A DNA stretch of 64,000 nt from Oscillospiraceae bacterium (GCA_910574635.1 CAJTCG010000002.1:1-64000); one strand, 5' to 3'; positions 39,611 through 46,207 are shown, counted from the first letter of the stretch. The notes: generated by a model not told the origin, from the letters alone. Translations and numbers: made by a program.

Positions 39611-40078
39611 TCACTCAAGGTGTTCGCCGCCGCCCAGATAGGGCTCGCTGCCTCGCTCATAAACCCGACCAGGCACGAATGCGAACATGTCGTATTCATC
39701 GTTCTCACCCTTCGTGTTTTGGAGAGATGCCCAGACCTTGCAGGCGGTCTCAATGTCGGGAAATGCCCCAACAAGATAGTACGCATCAGAAATTCCGTAC
39801 TCTCCTTCCGGAAGCTCACTGCAATACCGCCGCACGGCATAGAGCATGCCTTCATCAGGGACAATGAAATGACGGAGCACATCCGCCGCCTTCATCGGCA
39901 CCGCCGTGCCATCCTCACCCTGAATTTCCAGGGCCCCTCCATGGGTACCATAAACAGCAAAGACACGGTAGGGCTGCCCTTTAATGAAGCGGTTACACAG
40001 GAGGTCGAGGGAGCCGTTTTCTCCGCACCCACTCCAGCAGGACTCTTTGCAAATGAGGATTTGATTAGCCTTGAACAT
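39611..40078 (-). CDS. Hypothetical protein, 155 aa
   Basis: Protein with an N-terminal CKESCWSGCGENG cluster that could bind metal, followed by a beta-rich region (YRVFAVYGTHGGALEIQGEDGTAVPM) and an alpha/beta end (YYLVGAFPDIETACKVWASL). Unrecognised. GGAGG before ATG 40078. Promoter at 40126-40154. Confidence 0.6.
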   Translation of the reverse strand: MFKANQILICKESCWSGCGENGSLDLLCNRFIKGQPYRVFAVYGTHGGALEIQGEDGTAVPMKAADVLRHFIVPDEGMLYAVRRYCSELPEGEYGISDAYYLVGAFPDIETACKVWASLQNTKGENDEYDMFAFVPGRVYERGSEPYLGGGEHLE

Positions 40079-40125
40079 GACACTTACCTCCACAAATATG
40101 TATTCCAACGAAAATATGTTGGAGA

Positions 40126-40154
40126 ATTGTATGCAGCCTAGAGGGTTTTGATTC
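40126..40154 (-). promoter_or_regulatory. GAAT/GCATA-type promoter
   Basis: Leftward: GAATCA, 17-nt spacer ending in TGCA, TACAAT. It drives the 40078-39391 pair. Confidence 0.7.
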
Positions 40155-40163
40155 CAACAAAAA

Positions 40164-40194
40164 ACGCCCGCCTCCCAGAAGGGAAGCGGGCTCG
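40164..40194 (-). terminator. Rho-independent terminator
   Basis: In the leftward direction, GAGCCCGCTTCCC / GGGAGGCGGGC is followed by GTTTTTTG. It ends the Fic/Doc unit and lies just upstream of the 40154 promoter. Confidence 0.75.
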
Positions 40195-40199
40195 TGCGG

Positions 40200-40598
40200 T
40201 TATTTGAGATGCGCTTGAATCCAATCCAGCAAATCTTTCTCTCCAGCGCTTCCGTCAGCAATGGCGATGAACATGGAGGACAACTCACCGGGGCGAAGGT
40301 CCAAGCAATAGCCGTTCCATTGCAGCATGAGCTGCGTAACAAGGGCTCCTATCCGCTTGTTCCCATCGATGAAAACGTGATTGCTGGCCAGTCCATACCC
40401 GAGGCGGGCAATCTTCTCGACGTCTCCAGAGAAGAGGTCCTGGCCGCCAAATGTCTGGAGTGGAGCGGCAACTGCGGCTTCGAGGCCGGCTTGGTCCCGC
40501 AGACCATCCAGTCCTCCGGTGATTTGGATGAGCAGCGAATGCAGCCTCGTGAAATTATCCGGTGTAGCCCAGGTCAAATCATTTCGCCATCCTTTCAT
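40200..40598 (-). CDS. Fic/Doc-family protein (probable toxin)
   Basis: 132 residues. The Fic motif HVFIDGNKR (H74, N80) follows the helix EKIARLGYGLASN; the motif is close to the Doc subgroup (death-on-curing) and keeps the catalytic histidine. Doc phosphorylates EF-Tu and other Fic proteins AMPylate, so the exact chemistry is open. It overlaps the small upstream gene (40579-40701), which is the expected antitoxin position. ATG 40598 or TTG 40580 are possible starts. Leftward unit with 41087 and 41319. Confidence 0.8.
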   Translation of the reverse strand: MKGWRNDLTWATPDNFTRLHSLLIQITGGLDGLRDQAGLEAAVAAPLQTFGGQDLFSGDVEKIARLGYGLASNHVFIDGNKRIGALVTQLMLQWNGYCLDLRPGELSSMFIAIADGSAGEKDLLDWIQAHLK

Positions 40599-40701
40599 AA
40601 TCCTCCGCAAACTCATTCAGAAGTTTACGGGCATCCTCCAACATTTGCTCCTCTGGTACAAAACTCATCTCCGGCGTGCCGGTTTGAATGCTGAAATCCA
40701 T
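40579..40701 (-). CDS. Probable antitoxin of the Fic/Doc pair, 40 aa
   Basis: Very short gene encoding MDFSIQTGTPEMSF followed by an acidic helix (EEQMLEDARKLLNEFAEDYERM). AAGGAG lies eight bases before ATG 40701. It overlaps the Fic/Doc gene by 20 bases. Size, acidity and position fit the C-terminal neutralising part of a Phd-like antitoxin without its DNA-binding half. Confidence 0.6.
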   Translation of the reverse strand: MDFSIQTGTPEMSFVPEEQMLEDARKLLNEFAEDYERMAK

Positions 40702-40721
40702 ACAAAAGTCTCCTTATTGTA

Positions 40722-41087
40722 TCAGGGGAAGAGGAGAGCCTTGGCCTCCTCAATGGCCTGCGCCATTTCCTGCCAATCCGCAAAGGCCAGCTGAATCTTG
40801 CCGTTGGCGGAAATCTGTACGTTCTCGTGGGAGTGGATACCAGCGTGCCAGTCACCCTCCTGACGGCTCTTGTAGACCACAATGAGCATTTGGGCGCCGT
40901 TGATGCTTTTGCGGATTTCAATCCGCTCATCCTTTCCCCTAATGTGTTTCGCCTTCCACTTTTTCATGTCGGCCTTGGACATGTTTGGGACGTAGGTGCC
41001 AGCGATGCCGGAATCCGAGGAATACCTCTCTGCGTGGTCCTTGAAACTGCGGACCTTGGCGGGCTTCTCAAAAGACAGAATACCCAT
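40722..41087 (-). CDS. Hypothetical protein, 121 aa
   Basis: Basic protein (MGILSFEKPAKVRSFKDHAERYSSD...) with a beta-rich middle (GAQMLIVVYKSRQEGDWHAGIHSHENVQIS) and a helical end. Unrecognised. AAGGAGGAG precedes ATG 41087. Second gene of the unit from the 41364 promoter. Confidence 0.6.
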   Translation of the reverse strand: MGILSFEKPAKVRSFKDHAERYSSDSGIAGTYVPNMSKADMKKWKAKHIRGKDERIEIRKSINGAQMLIVVYKSRQEGDWHAGIHSHENVQISANGKIQLAFADWQEMAQAIEEAKALLFP

Positions 41088-41112
41088 ATCTGCTCCTCCT
41101 TATATGTTTTTC

Positions 41113-41319
41113 TCAAAAATCGGCCCTGGTCGCCCGGCGAATATCGGACCGCTTGCAGGGCCTGTCTCCGCCAGGGAAAAGGGGAGACTCCACGCGATAA
41201 AAGATGCCGTCGTCACACTCCGTGACGGTCGCAATCGTACCGCTTGGCATCTCAAAGACCTTCCGCAGCAGAACAACCTTATTGCCAACCCGGGGAATTC
41301 CGTTTTCTAGCTTTGCCAT
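41113..41319 (-). CDS. Hypothetical small protein, 68 aa
   Basis: Small beta-barrel-like protein (GNKVVLLRKVFEMPSGTIATVTECDDGIFYRVES), the pattern of a KOW/SH3-like domain. No family confirmed. TTAGGAGG precedes ATG 41319. First gene of the unit under the promoter at 41364. Confidence 0.6.
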   Translation of the reverse strand: MAKLENGIPRVGNKVVLLRKVFEMPSGTIATVTECDDGIFYRVESPLFPGGDRPCKRSDIRRATRADF

Positions 41320-41363
41320 ATGTAGTGCCTCCTAAAATAATTTTTCCAGAACTGTGTTAAAAG

Positions 41364-41392
41364 ATAGTATGCAAAGGGACGGGTTTTGATTC
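41364..41392 (-). promoter_or_regulatory. GAAT/GCATA-type promoter
   Basis: Leftward: GAATCA, 17-nt spacer ending in TGCA, TACTAT. It drives 41319-40200. Confidence 0.7.
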
Positions 41393-41590
41393 CTGAGGGG
41401 ATGAACGCGCCATCAGTTAGAATTGACAAATTTTGCCAAATCGCGCCGTAAAGCCCCGACCTTTAGGTCTGGGATGGCTATTAGGCATCAGATATAAGGC
41501 GCGAATAGGCTCATAAAGCAGTTTGGCTGATAGGCTAAAACTATTCACATATAATAAATACAGAACATTTCACCAGGAAGGAGGGGTAGC

Positions 41591-41680
41591 ATGCTTATTC
41601 ACAGAAAAGGTCAAACCATCACACCGACGCCAACCCATGTATTGGGTCTGCCCCTCCAGCTGGAACCTGTGATAGGATGA
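41591..41680 (+). CDS. Possible small ORF in IscB element, 29 aa
   Basis: A strong ribosome site (GGAAGGAGGGG) lies a few bases before ATG 41591. The product starts MLIHRKGQTITPTPTHVLG and has no known family. It ends just before the structured leader. It may be a real peptide, or the ribosome-site-like bases may belong to the RNA structure. Confidence 0.35.
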   Translation: MLIHRKGQTITPTPTHVLGLPLQLEPVIG

Positions 41681-41734
41681 AACCCAAACAAATCAGGGAG
41701 GGTAAGGATTATGAAATCAACGGGAATGGTTCGG

Positions 41735-42125
41735 AAGAGTCAACAACTCGGCTACAAGTAACCGAGCTTGTGGACCCCCACGAACTTAGTTGCTTGCAGC
41801 GCGGCTCCGGCCGCAGATGACTAGCCTCAGTGCAGCGGCCCACCGGGCGGGAATTCCCCGCCGTGAGTGGTGTCTTCTAGCACTACATTGTGGCGCTCAA
41901 TACCGGCACCTGTGATGCCCTAGCAGGGGGAACCCGCCCAACCCGGTTCGGGCAACGTATGGTCCCTACGAGAGGGGAGCTGCGACCCGTCGCGTCTTCT
42001 GGCGCAAAGGCGTTGCAATATTGGCAAAGGGCAATTTGCCGAAAGGTAATTTCACCGGAAGGCAATTACGCCGAAAGGCGGAGCGGGCTTTTGCGTCCCG
42101 CTCAAACCACTAAAAGAAAGGAGCA
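41735..42125 (+). ncRNA. Omega-RNA (HEARO)-like leader of iscB
   Basis: This GC-rich non-coding stretch directly upstream of iscB can form many stems: ACTCGGC...AACCGAG (about 41756-41783), CTCCGGCCG, GGCGGGAATTCCCCGCC, and GAGCGGGC...GTCCCGCTC near 42081. Three imperfect 16-base repeats (GCAATTTGCCGAAAG type) run through 42027-42080. Position, size and structure match the HEARO/omega RNAs that guide IscB. In known systems the guide lies at the 5' end, outside the left end. Exact ends are not determined. Confidence 0.7.
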
Positions 42126-42134
42126 TCAGCGGTT

Positions 42135-43538
42135 ATGGAAAACTGCAAAGTCTTTGTAATTGGCATCACCGGTAAGCCGCTGATGCCCACAACTCCCAGA
42201 AAGGCCAGAAAACTGCTCAAATCCAAAAGGGCTAAAGTAGTTTCCAAGCGGCCATTTACAATTCAGTTAAAATATAAATCCGGCAGCGCTACCCGTCCCA
42301 TAGAACTGGGCATTGATACCGGTTCCCAGCACATCGGCGTTGCCGTGTTATCGGAGGGCAGGATTCTCTATAAGACAGAGATTCAGCTTCGTGATACCAT
42401 GGAGAAACGCTCCCTGCTGGAGACCCGTGCCTCCTACCGTCGAGGACGGCGGTACCGCAAGACCCGGTATCGCCACCCGAAGTTCAGATTCCACGCCAAG
42501 AGGGTATACTCCGAGAAGCTGATTACTCGGAACAAGCATAAAACTCACTGGAAGAAGCTGCCCAACACTATAAACACGGGCCGCCAGGAAGGCTGGCTGC
42601 CGCCGTCCATTCAGTCAAAAGTAGACCACCACTTCAACTGGATTGACCGCTATCTGGCAGTTTTGCCTGCTGGGACTCACCTCAGCATTGAGGTTGCCCG
42701 GTTCGACATTGCCCGCATGAAAGACCCCACTATCCACGGTGAACTTTATCAAAGAGGCCCGCAATACGGATACGAGAACCTCAAGGCGTATGTCTTTGCT
42801 CGTGATGGCTATAAGTGCCAGTGCTGCAAGGCTAAGGCAGGTTCCATAAGCAAAACCACAGGCAAAAGGGTTAAGCTGGTAATGCACCACGTCCAGATGA
42901 GGTCCAAGGGCGCTACGGACAACCCCAAGTTCCTGGCCTCCGTTTGCACAGAATGTCATTCGGCGAAGAACCACCAGCCCGGAGGTATTCTCTACAAGTG
43001 GTACGAGGAAAACAAGGCCTTCAAACGCGAGTACCGGGATTCCACATTCATGAACATCCTGAGAAAGCGCATCATGAAGCATTATCCCAGCGCCAGGTTT
43101 ACTTACGGCAACATCACGGCGACCGACCGCAAGAGGCTGCTGCTTGCAAAAACCCATGCAAACGATGCAGTGGCGATTGCGGGATACAATACCCCTGAAA
43201 TTGTTTCCAACTGTACTGCTATCTACTATAAGCAGGTCCGCAAGAAGAAACGGTCTCTGCACGAGGCAAGCCCTAGGAAGGGACGTTTTGCTCCGAACAG
43301 GAAGGCCAAACGAGCCAACAAAAACACAAAAGCATCCAGAGGATTTTTTCTCTGGGACAAGGTGCTTATTGGCAACACAGTCGGCTGGATTTGTGGGTTC
43401 TCGGGAGAAACGGCTGCTTATGCTGTTGACAAGGACGGGGATTACATTCCTGTTCCGGGCAAAGAGTATAAACTGCACCAGTTGTCCACCATGAAAGCGC
43501 TGAAGCACAATAATAACTGGATTTCGTATTCAAAGTAA
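42135..43538 (+). CDS. iscB: IscB RNA-guided endonuclease
   Basis: 467 residues with all expected parts. The PLMP domain is at 15-18; RuvC-I is GIDTG with D61. An arginine-rich bridge helix with the RRxRR motif follows (RRGRRYRKTRYR, 102-113). RuvC-II is LSIEVARFD with E186. The HNH domain has CQCC (228-231), HH (251-252) and CTEC (271-274), and RuvC-III is HANDAVAI with H341 and D344. No catalytic residue is missing. The roughly 100-residue C-terminus fits the target-adjacent-motif-interacting domain. IscB cleaves double-stranded DNA guided by omega RNA and is the ancestor of Cas9. AAAGGAG precedes ATG 42135. Confidence 0.95.
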   Translation: MENCKVFVIGITGKPLMPTTPRKARKLLKSKRAKVVSKRPFTIQLKYKSGSATRPIELGIDTGSQHIGVAVLSEGRILYKTEIQLRDTMEKRSLLETRASYRRGRRYRKTRYRHPKFRFHAKRVYSEKLITRNKHKTHWKKLPNTINTGRQEGWLPPSIQSKVDHHFNWIDRYLAVLPAGTHLSIEVARFDIARMKDPTIHGELYQRGPQYGYENLKAYVFARDGYKCQCCKAKAGSISKTTGKRVKLVMHHVQMRSKGATDNPKFLASVCTECHSAKNHQPGGILYKWYEENKAFKREYRDSTFMNILRKRIMKHYPSARFTYGNITATDRKRLLLAKTHANDAVAIAGYNTPEIVSNCTAIYYKQVRKKKRSLHEASPRKGRFAPNRKAKRANKNTKASRGFFLWDKVLIGNTVGWICGFSGETAAYAVDKDGDYIPVPGKEYKLHQLSTMKALKHNNNWISYSK

Positions 43539-43549
43539 GTTTTTGGTTT

Positions 43550-43822
43550 GTGTACGCTTTCCTCTCGGATACAAGCAATCGAGAATCCCCGCGCACGATT
43601 CTTGATGAACGAGGGCGCATTGTTCTTCCGGTGGAACTGCGGCGGACCCTGGACATTTCAGCTGTGGATGCGCTAGAATACCACACAGAAGGAGATTCTG
43701 CTGTCCTTAGAAAGTATAAACCCCGCTGCACATTCTGCAACGGGGAAGGGGAGACGGTGGAGTTTGAGGGGAAACGTGTTTGTTACAACTGCTTGCGAGA
43801 AGTAGCGAAAAACGAGCAATAA
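43550..43822 (+). pseudogene. AbrB/SpoVT-type regulator with zinc pair, 5' end replaced by IscB element
   Basis: From about residue 16 the product is a standard AbrB-family regulator (ILDERGRIVLPVELRRTLDIS), followed by a four-cysteine module (CTFC...CYNC). The first 15 residues are not AbrB-like: they are read from the IscB element right end. The usual MKATGIVR start is gone, so the element seems to have inserted into its 5' end and supplied a GTG. No ribosome site precedes it, so expression is doubtful. A terminator-like stem lies at 43826-43858. Confidence 0.65.
43555..43595 (+). mobile_element. Right end of the IscB element
   Basis: CGCTTTCCTCTCGGATACAA continues into a stem-loop and CCCCGCGC. 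The same 40-base sequence, about 85% identical by eye, recurs at 61368-61408. Confidence 0.65.
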
Positions 43823-43897
43823 AAGAAAAGCCAGAGGCGGCCTGTGCTGCCCCTGGCATTATTTTGCTGTATGCCAAATCAACAGAAGAGGGAATTA

Positions 43898-43926
43898 GAA
43901 TCAGTTTCACAAGACCTGCATAGTAT
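43898..43926 (+). promoter_or_regulatory. GAAT/GCATA-type promoter
   Basis: GAATCA, 17-nt spacer ending in TGCA, TAGTAT. It drives the 43957 gene. Confidence 0.65.
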
Positions 43927-43956
43927 TATGTAAATTTCGATAAGGGGAAATGCACG

Positions 43957-44166
43957 ATGAAGTACATCAAAAAATATGCAAATGCCACCGACGAAACCAT
44001 CCGGAAAGACGGCCTCATTCGCGGAAAAGAAGAGCGTCCTTGCCTCATGTGCGGCAGGCCCACACTGTTTGTGGACATCTATTCCGAGGCTCGCTTCTGC
44101 AGTGAAACCTGCTGCAACAAATTCTATAGAGAGCAAGATGAGGCGCTCCGCAAGGAGACTGCCTGA
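43957..44166 (+). CDS. Small zinc-finger-like protein, 69 aa
   Basis: Basic protein with CLMC near residue 29 and CSETCC near residue 48, spaced like a treble-clef or ribbon zinc site (RPCLMCGRPTLFVDIYSEARFC). AGGGG precedes ATG 43957. Single gene, promoter at 43898. DNA or RNA binding is possible. Confidence 0.6.
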   Translation: MKYIKKYANATDETIRKDGLIRGKEERPCLMCGRPTLFVDIYSEARFCSETCCNKFYREQDEALRKETA

Positions 44167-44196
44167 AAGCGAAGTCGCCCCACAGGGGGAGGCAGG

Positions 44197-44258
44197 TTGA
44201 CAAAAGAAGAATCGCTTTGCGTCCTCTGGCTGGGCCCTTGAGGCCCGATACAGCAGGG
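44197..44258. repeat. Palindromic element, left half
   Basis: TTGACAAAAGAAGAATCGC followed by GAGGCCCGATACAGCAGG. It is truncated immediately before the terminator of RNA A. Confidence 0.65.
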
Positions 44259-44265
44259 GAGGGCT

Positions 44266-44482
44266 GCAAAAACAAAGAGCCCCGCACGAAGCAGAACTCT
44301 TTGGAGCATTTTCTTTCGGCCAACTGGCCTACTCCGGTTTGAGGTTTCGCTGCTCAACCCCTCCTGGAAGCTCCGCAAGACAATGCGTTCCGGCACACCC
44401 CCTTGCTTCACCGCTTCGGCGGCAGCACGAAGGCGACTGCCGCCGGGGACAGGATGCCTGGTAGTCTAGGACGCCCATCAGT
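44266..44482 (-). ncRNA. Structured non-coding RNA A (omega-RNA-like 3' module)
   Basis: Leftward transcript of about 215 bases with its own promoter (44489-44517) and terminator (44274-44302). No credible open frame. The 3' half shares ordered blocks with RNA B: GAAGCA..GGGG, a GGAGCTT box, GGTTG...AACC, then TAGGC...GCCGAAAGAAAATG and a terminator beginning CAAAGAG. The GCCGAAAG hairpin is also found in the iscB leader. It may be a stand-alone guide RNA, a remnant of a TnpB right-end RNA, or a new RNA class. Confidence 0.5.
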
Positions 44483-44488
44483 ATTTTG

Positions 44489-44517
44489 ATTATATGCAGG
44501 CGGCACGAAAATGATAA
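44489..44517 (-). promoter_or_regulatory. GAAT/GCATA-type promoter (RNA A), overlapping -35
   Basis: Leftward: TTATCA, 17-nt spacer ending in TGCA, TATAAT. Its -35 overlaps that of the rightward promoter inside the palindrome AAAATGATAATCATTTT (44508-44524). Confidence 0.55.
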
Positions 44518-44543
44518 TCATTTTCCTCTACCTCGCATAATAT
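44515..44543 (+). promoter_or_regulatory. GAAT/GCATA-type promoter, overlapping -35
   Basis: TAATCA, 17-nt spacer ending in CGCA, TAATAT. It transcribes the region 44550-44705. Confidence 0.55.
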
Positions 44544-44549
44544 AATCTC

Positions 44550-44705
44550 GCATAGGAATTGGGAGAAACCAGCTACGTTACCGCCATGAGGTGGAGGATA
44601 ATCGCTGGTAGAGCCAGAAGCTCAGCGCGGAGAAAAGCGCCATCGGCAACAAGCCCTATGTCAGCAAAAGGAGCCACCAGATGGTGACTCCTTTTGTTTC
44701 GCGCT
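44550..44705 (+). ncRNA. Candidate short transcript with terminator
   Basis: Downstream of the 44515 promoter, with a strong terminator (GGAGCCACCAG / TGGTGACTCC, then TTTTG) at about 44671-44697. One frame reads like protein (HEVEDNRW, stop, SQKLSAEKSAIGNKPYVSKR) but is interrupted, so this is either a small RNA or a decayed gene. A 10-bp perfect hairpin (TGCTGGATGA / TCATCCAGCA) follows at about 44730-44761. Confidence 0.35.
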
Positions 44706-44761
44706 TAGGCGAGAGGTAATGCCATGAGTGCTGGATGAGAGGCCCTTTAATCATCCAGCAT

Positions 44762-44790
44762 ATTATATGCGAGGCCCACCGAGATTGTTC
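44762..44790 (-). promoter_or_regulatory. GAAT/GCATA-type promoter, weak
   Basis: Leftward: GAACAA, 17-nt spacer ending in CGCA, TATAAT. It reads into the hairpin at 44730-44761 with no gene beyond. Confidence 0.35.
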
Positions 44791-44846
44791 GACGGCACTT
44801 ATCCAACGGAGTGCAACCCATTGTTCGGAGAGAACTGTTCAGAAAG

Positions 44847-45431
44847 TCAATTCGGTTCATAACCCGGACGGCGATACAGAAGGCTCGAAACACCATCCAC
44901 AATCTTCACCTTCTGTAGCACTGTCATGACAGATTGATTTGCAACATAGTCCACGCGCTCCTTCCTGAACGCAGATTTGCAGTAATAACGCCCAGACCGG
45001 CTGTCGAGCAAGACAAAATAGAAGTCGCCAATTTGCCCCTTGATAACATACTCTGCTTCGATTCGAGAGTGACAGCGAACCTTTGAATTGCTAAAGGCCG
45101 CAATAGTAAAGGTCTCATCCAAAATCTTTTCTATACCTATAATAGCTTCCAGTCGGCCGGATATCTTCTGCCAATTTCTGCTCCTTTCAATTTCTATATC
45201 GTTTATTTCGCCGTTAAGCAAGGTAGGCACCAAATGTTCCCCTTGATACTCTGACTTGTGGCCGCCGAAATCAATGTCTTTGGCGTACTGCATGCCAGAA
45301 AGATGAGGAAAATCTTCTGGAGAAAAGGATAACTTGACTTCTGCCAGTTTTCTTTTTCGGGCTATATCCAATATGTACGTTGTGTTTCGCAAGGCGTTCC
45401 ACGCCCTTGCTGCATCCAAAAATAGACCCAT
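44847..45431 (-). CDS. PBECR4-like (barnase/EndoU-like) nuclease-domain protein
   Basis: 194 residues. The pattern ILDIARKRKLAEVKLSFSPEDFPHLSGMQYAKDIDF, INDIEIERSRNWQKISGRLEAI, and FYFVLLDSRSGRYYCKSAF resembles the PBECR4 family of predicted phage/mobile-element toxin RNases; a histidine (HLSG) and late polar residues are conserved in type. ATG 45431 is chosen over 45488 because the longer frame runs through the terminator of RNA B; AAAGGAT lies before it. No antitoxin gene was recognised next to it. Confidence 0.65.
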   Translation of the reverse strand: MGLFLDAARAWNALRNTTYILDIARKRKLAEVKLSFSPEDFPHLSGMQYAKDIDFGGHKSEYQGEHLVPTLLNGEINDIEIERSRNWQKISGRLEAIIGIEKILDETFTIAAFSNSKVRCHSRIEAEYVIKGQIGDFYFVLLDSRSGRYYCKSAFRKERVDYVANQSVMTVLQKVKIVDGVSSLLYRRPGYEPN

Positions 45432-45448
45432 ATCGACATATCCTTTAC

Positions 45449-45617
45449 AAAAAAGAGGCTCCGCAAAAGCAGAGCCTCTTTGAGACATTTTCTTTCGGCA
45501 TTTGCCTAGTCAGTCTGTGGTTGTTGTCTCCAACCCTCATGCAAAGCTCCACAGGCGTACGGACAACTGACCCCATCACCTGCTTCAACGCTGCGACAGA
45601 CGTTCTTGCCGCTGTCT
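45449..45617 (-). ncRNA. Structured non-coding RNA B (omega-RNA-like 3' module)
   Basis: Leftward transcript of about 170 bases between an ideal housekeeping promoter (45624-45652) and a perfect terminator (AAAGAGGCTCTGC / GCGGAGCCTCTTT with six T, 45451-45482). The predicted stem GTCAGT...ACTGAC encloses CTGTGG...CCACAG, with a TAGGC-AAAT-GCCGAAAG hairpin after it. The 3' half aligns block by block with RNA A. A weak frame (ACGALHEGW end) recalls TnpB tails, so origin from a TnpB right-end RNA is possible. Confidence 0.55.
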
Positions 45618-45623
45618 GATGCT

Positions 45624-45652
45624 AGTATACGCAAAATCCCCCGTTTTGTCAA
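45624..45652 (-). promoter_or_regulatory. Strong housekeeping promoter of RNA B
   Basis: Leftward: TTGACA, 17-nt spacer, TATACT. The best sigma-A-type match in the window, and it precedes no gene. Confidence 0.8.
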
Positions 45653-45719
45653 TAGGGAAAGTTGCCAAAAATGAAGTAAATGGCTTGGCCTTTTCCGCGA
45701 CACTGTACTTGCGAGGAAA

Positions 45720-45922
45720 GGCTCGTTTGGAGGGGGCACCACCTAACTGCAATAAGTGGCACTCCGGTCTTACGATGCTTACGCGCTAGGGTCCAACACA
45801 CCAAAGCGGTCGCCTAGCAACTCCTGTGCTTTTATTATAGCAGGAGTAGTCCAAAAGTCAACAGCGAAAATCCCATCGTCTTTCAGATGTTTTATTGTAT
45901 GCGTGGGCCACCAAAATTATTC
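45720..45922 (-). other. Doubly promoted region with gene remnant
   Basis: Two leftward promoters in tandem: GAATAA-N17-TACAAT (45894-45922) and TTGACT-N16-TATAAT (45834-45861). A frame ending at 45779 reads IKHLKDDGIFAVDFWTTP..., protein-like but without a start codon. Below it the RNA can fold (GGAGTGCCAC / GTGGTGCCCCC). It is either a broken gene or another small RNA locus. Confidence 0.4.
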
Positions 45923-45954
45923 GCCAGTTTTCGCCCTCATTTAGAATATCGGGG

Positions 45955-46000
45955 CTCAGGCCATCCATCAGAAATCCACCCGCCATTTCTCTTTTGCCAA
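45955..46000. repeat. Palindromic element, right end only
   Basis: CCACCCGCCATTTCTCTTTTGCCAA. Heavily truncated. Confidence 0.45.
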
Positions 46001-46021
46001 ACCAGGCATCCCAAAATCAAC

Positions 46022-46174
46022 TTAGGGAATCTTGTAACATCGAGTACAGCGGTATGGTACATGTTCCGTTTCCCGGAGCCTGGAGATTATCTTCTTCTGA
46101 TGGGCAGGCAGGGAGACTTCATCAATCGTGGTTCCCCAATCGGGCTTCTGCGCTCTTATAATATTATTGCTCAT
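46022..46174 (-). CDS. Hypothetical small protein, 50 aa
   Basis: Short gene with a strong ribosome site (GAAAGGAG) before ATG 46174. The product starts MSNNIIRAQKPDWGTTIDEV and ends with a CTRC pair. It lies downstream of the SpoVG gene beyond a hairpin (46208-46245), so it may be co-transcribed. Unrecognised; a minimal zinc-knuckle is possible. Confidence 0.5.
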   Translation of the reverse strand: MSNNIIRAQKPDWGTTIDEVSLPAHQKKIISRLRETEHVPYRCTRCYKIP

Positions 46175-46207
46175 GCTAATTCTCCTTTCAGACCACAATT
46201 ACAAAGA

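Larger units (their letters stand above)
41436..43595 (+). mobile_element. IscB-type (IS200/IS605-group) element without transposase
   Basis: The left end is a hairpin region (41436-41470; GCGCCGTAAAGCCCCGACCT, TAGG), like subterminal hairpins of IS200/IS605 elements. The right end carries the hairpin TCTCGGATACAAGCAATCGAGA (stem TCTCG/CGAGA) at 43563-43584. In between are a small frame, a structured leader and iscB. No tnpA is inside, so it would be mobilised in trans; a Y1 transposase gene lies at 56646. Solo copies of the left end (27879) and right end (61368) support the boundaries. Confidence 0.7.

Noticed and set aside
42027-42080. CRISPR array suggested by the short repeats.
   Set aside because: There are only three imperfect, directly adjoining repeats with no spacers. 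They fit hairpins in the iscB leader.
45449-45617. RNA B as 6S RNA, SRP RNA or RNase P RNA.
   Set aside because: The required conserved cores were not found: no GGAAGGAAGCAGCC-type SRP loop, no RNase P GAGGAAAGTCC, and no long 6S-type bulged duplex.
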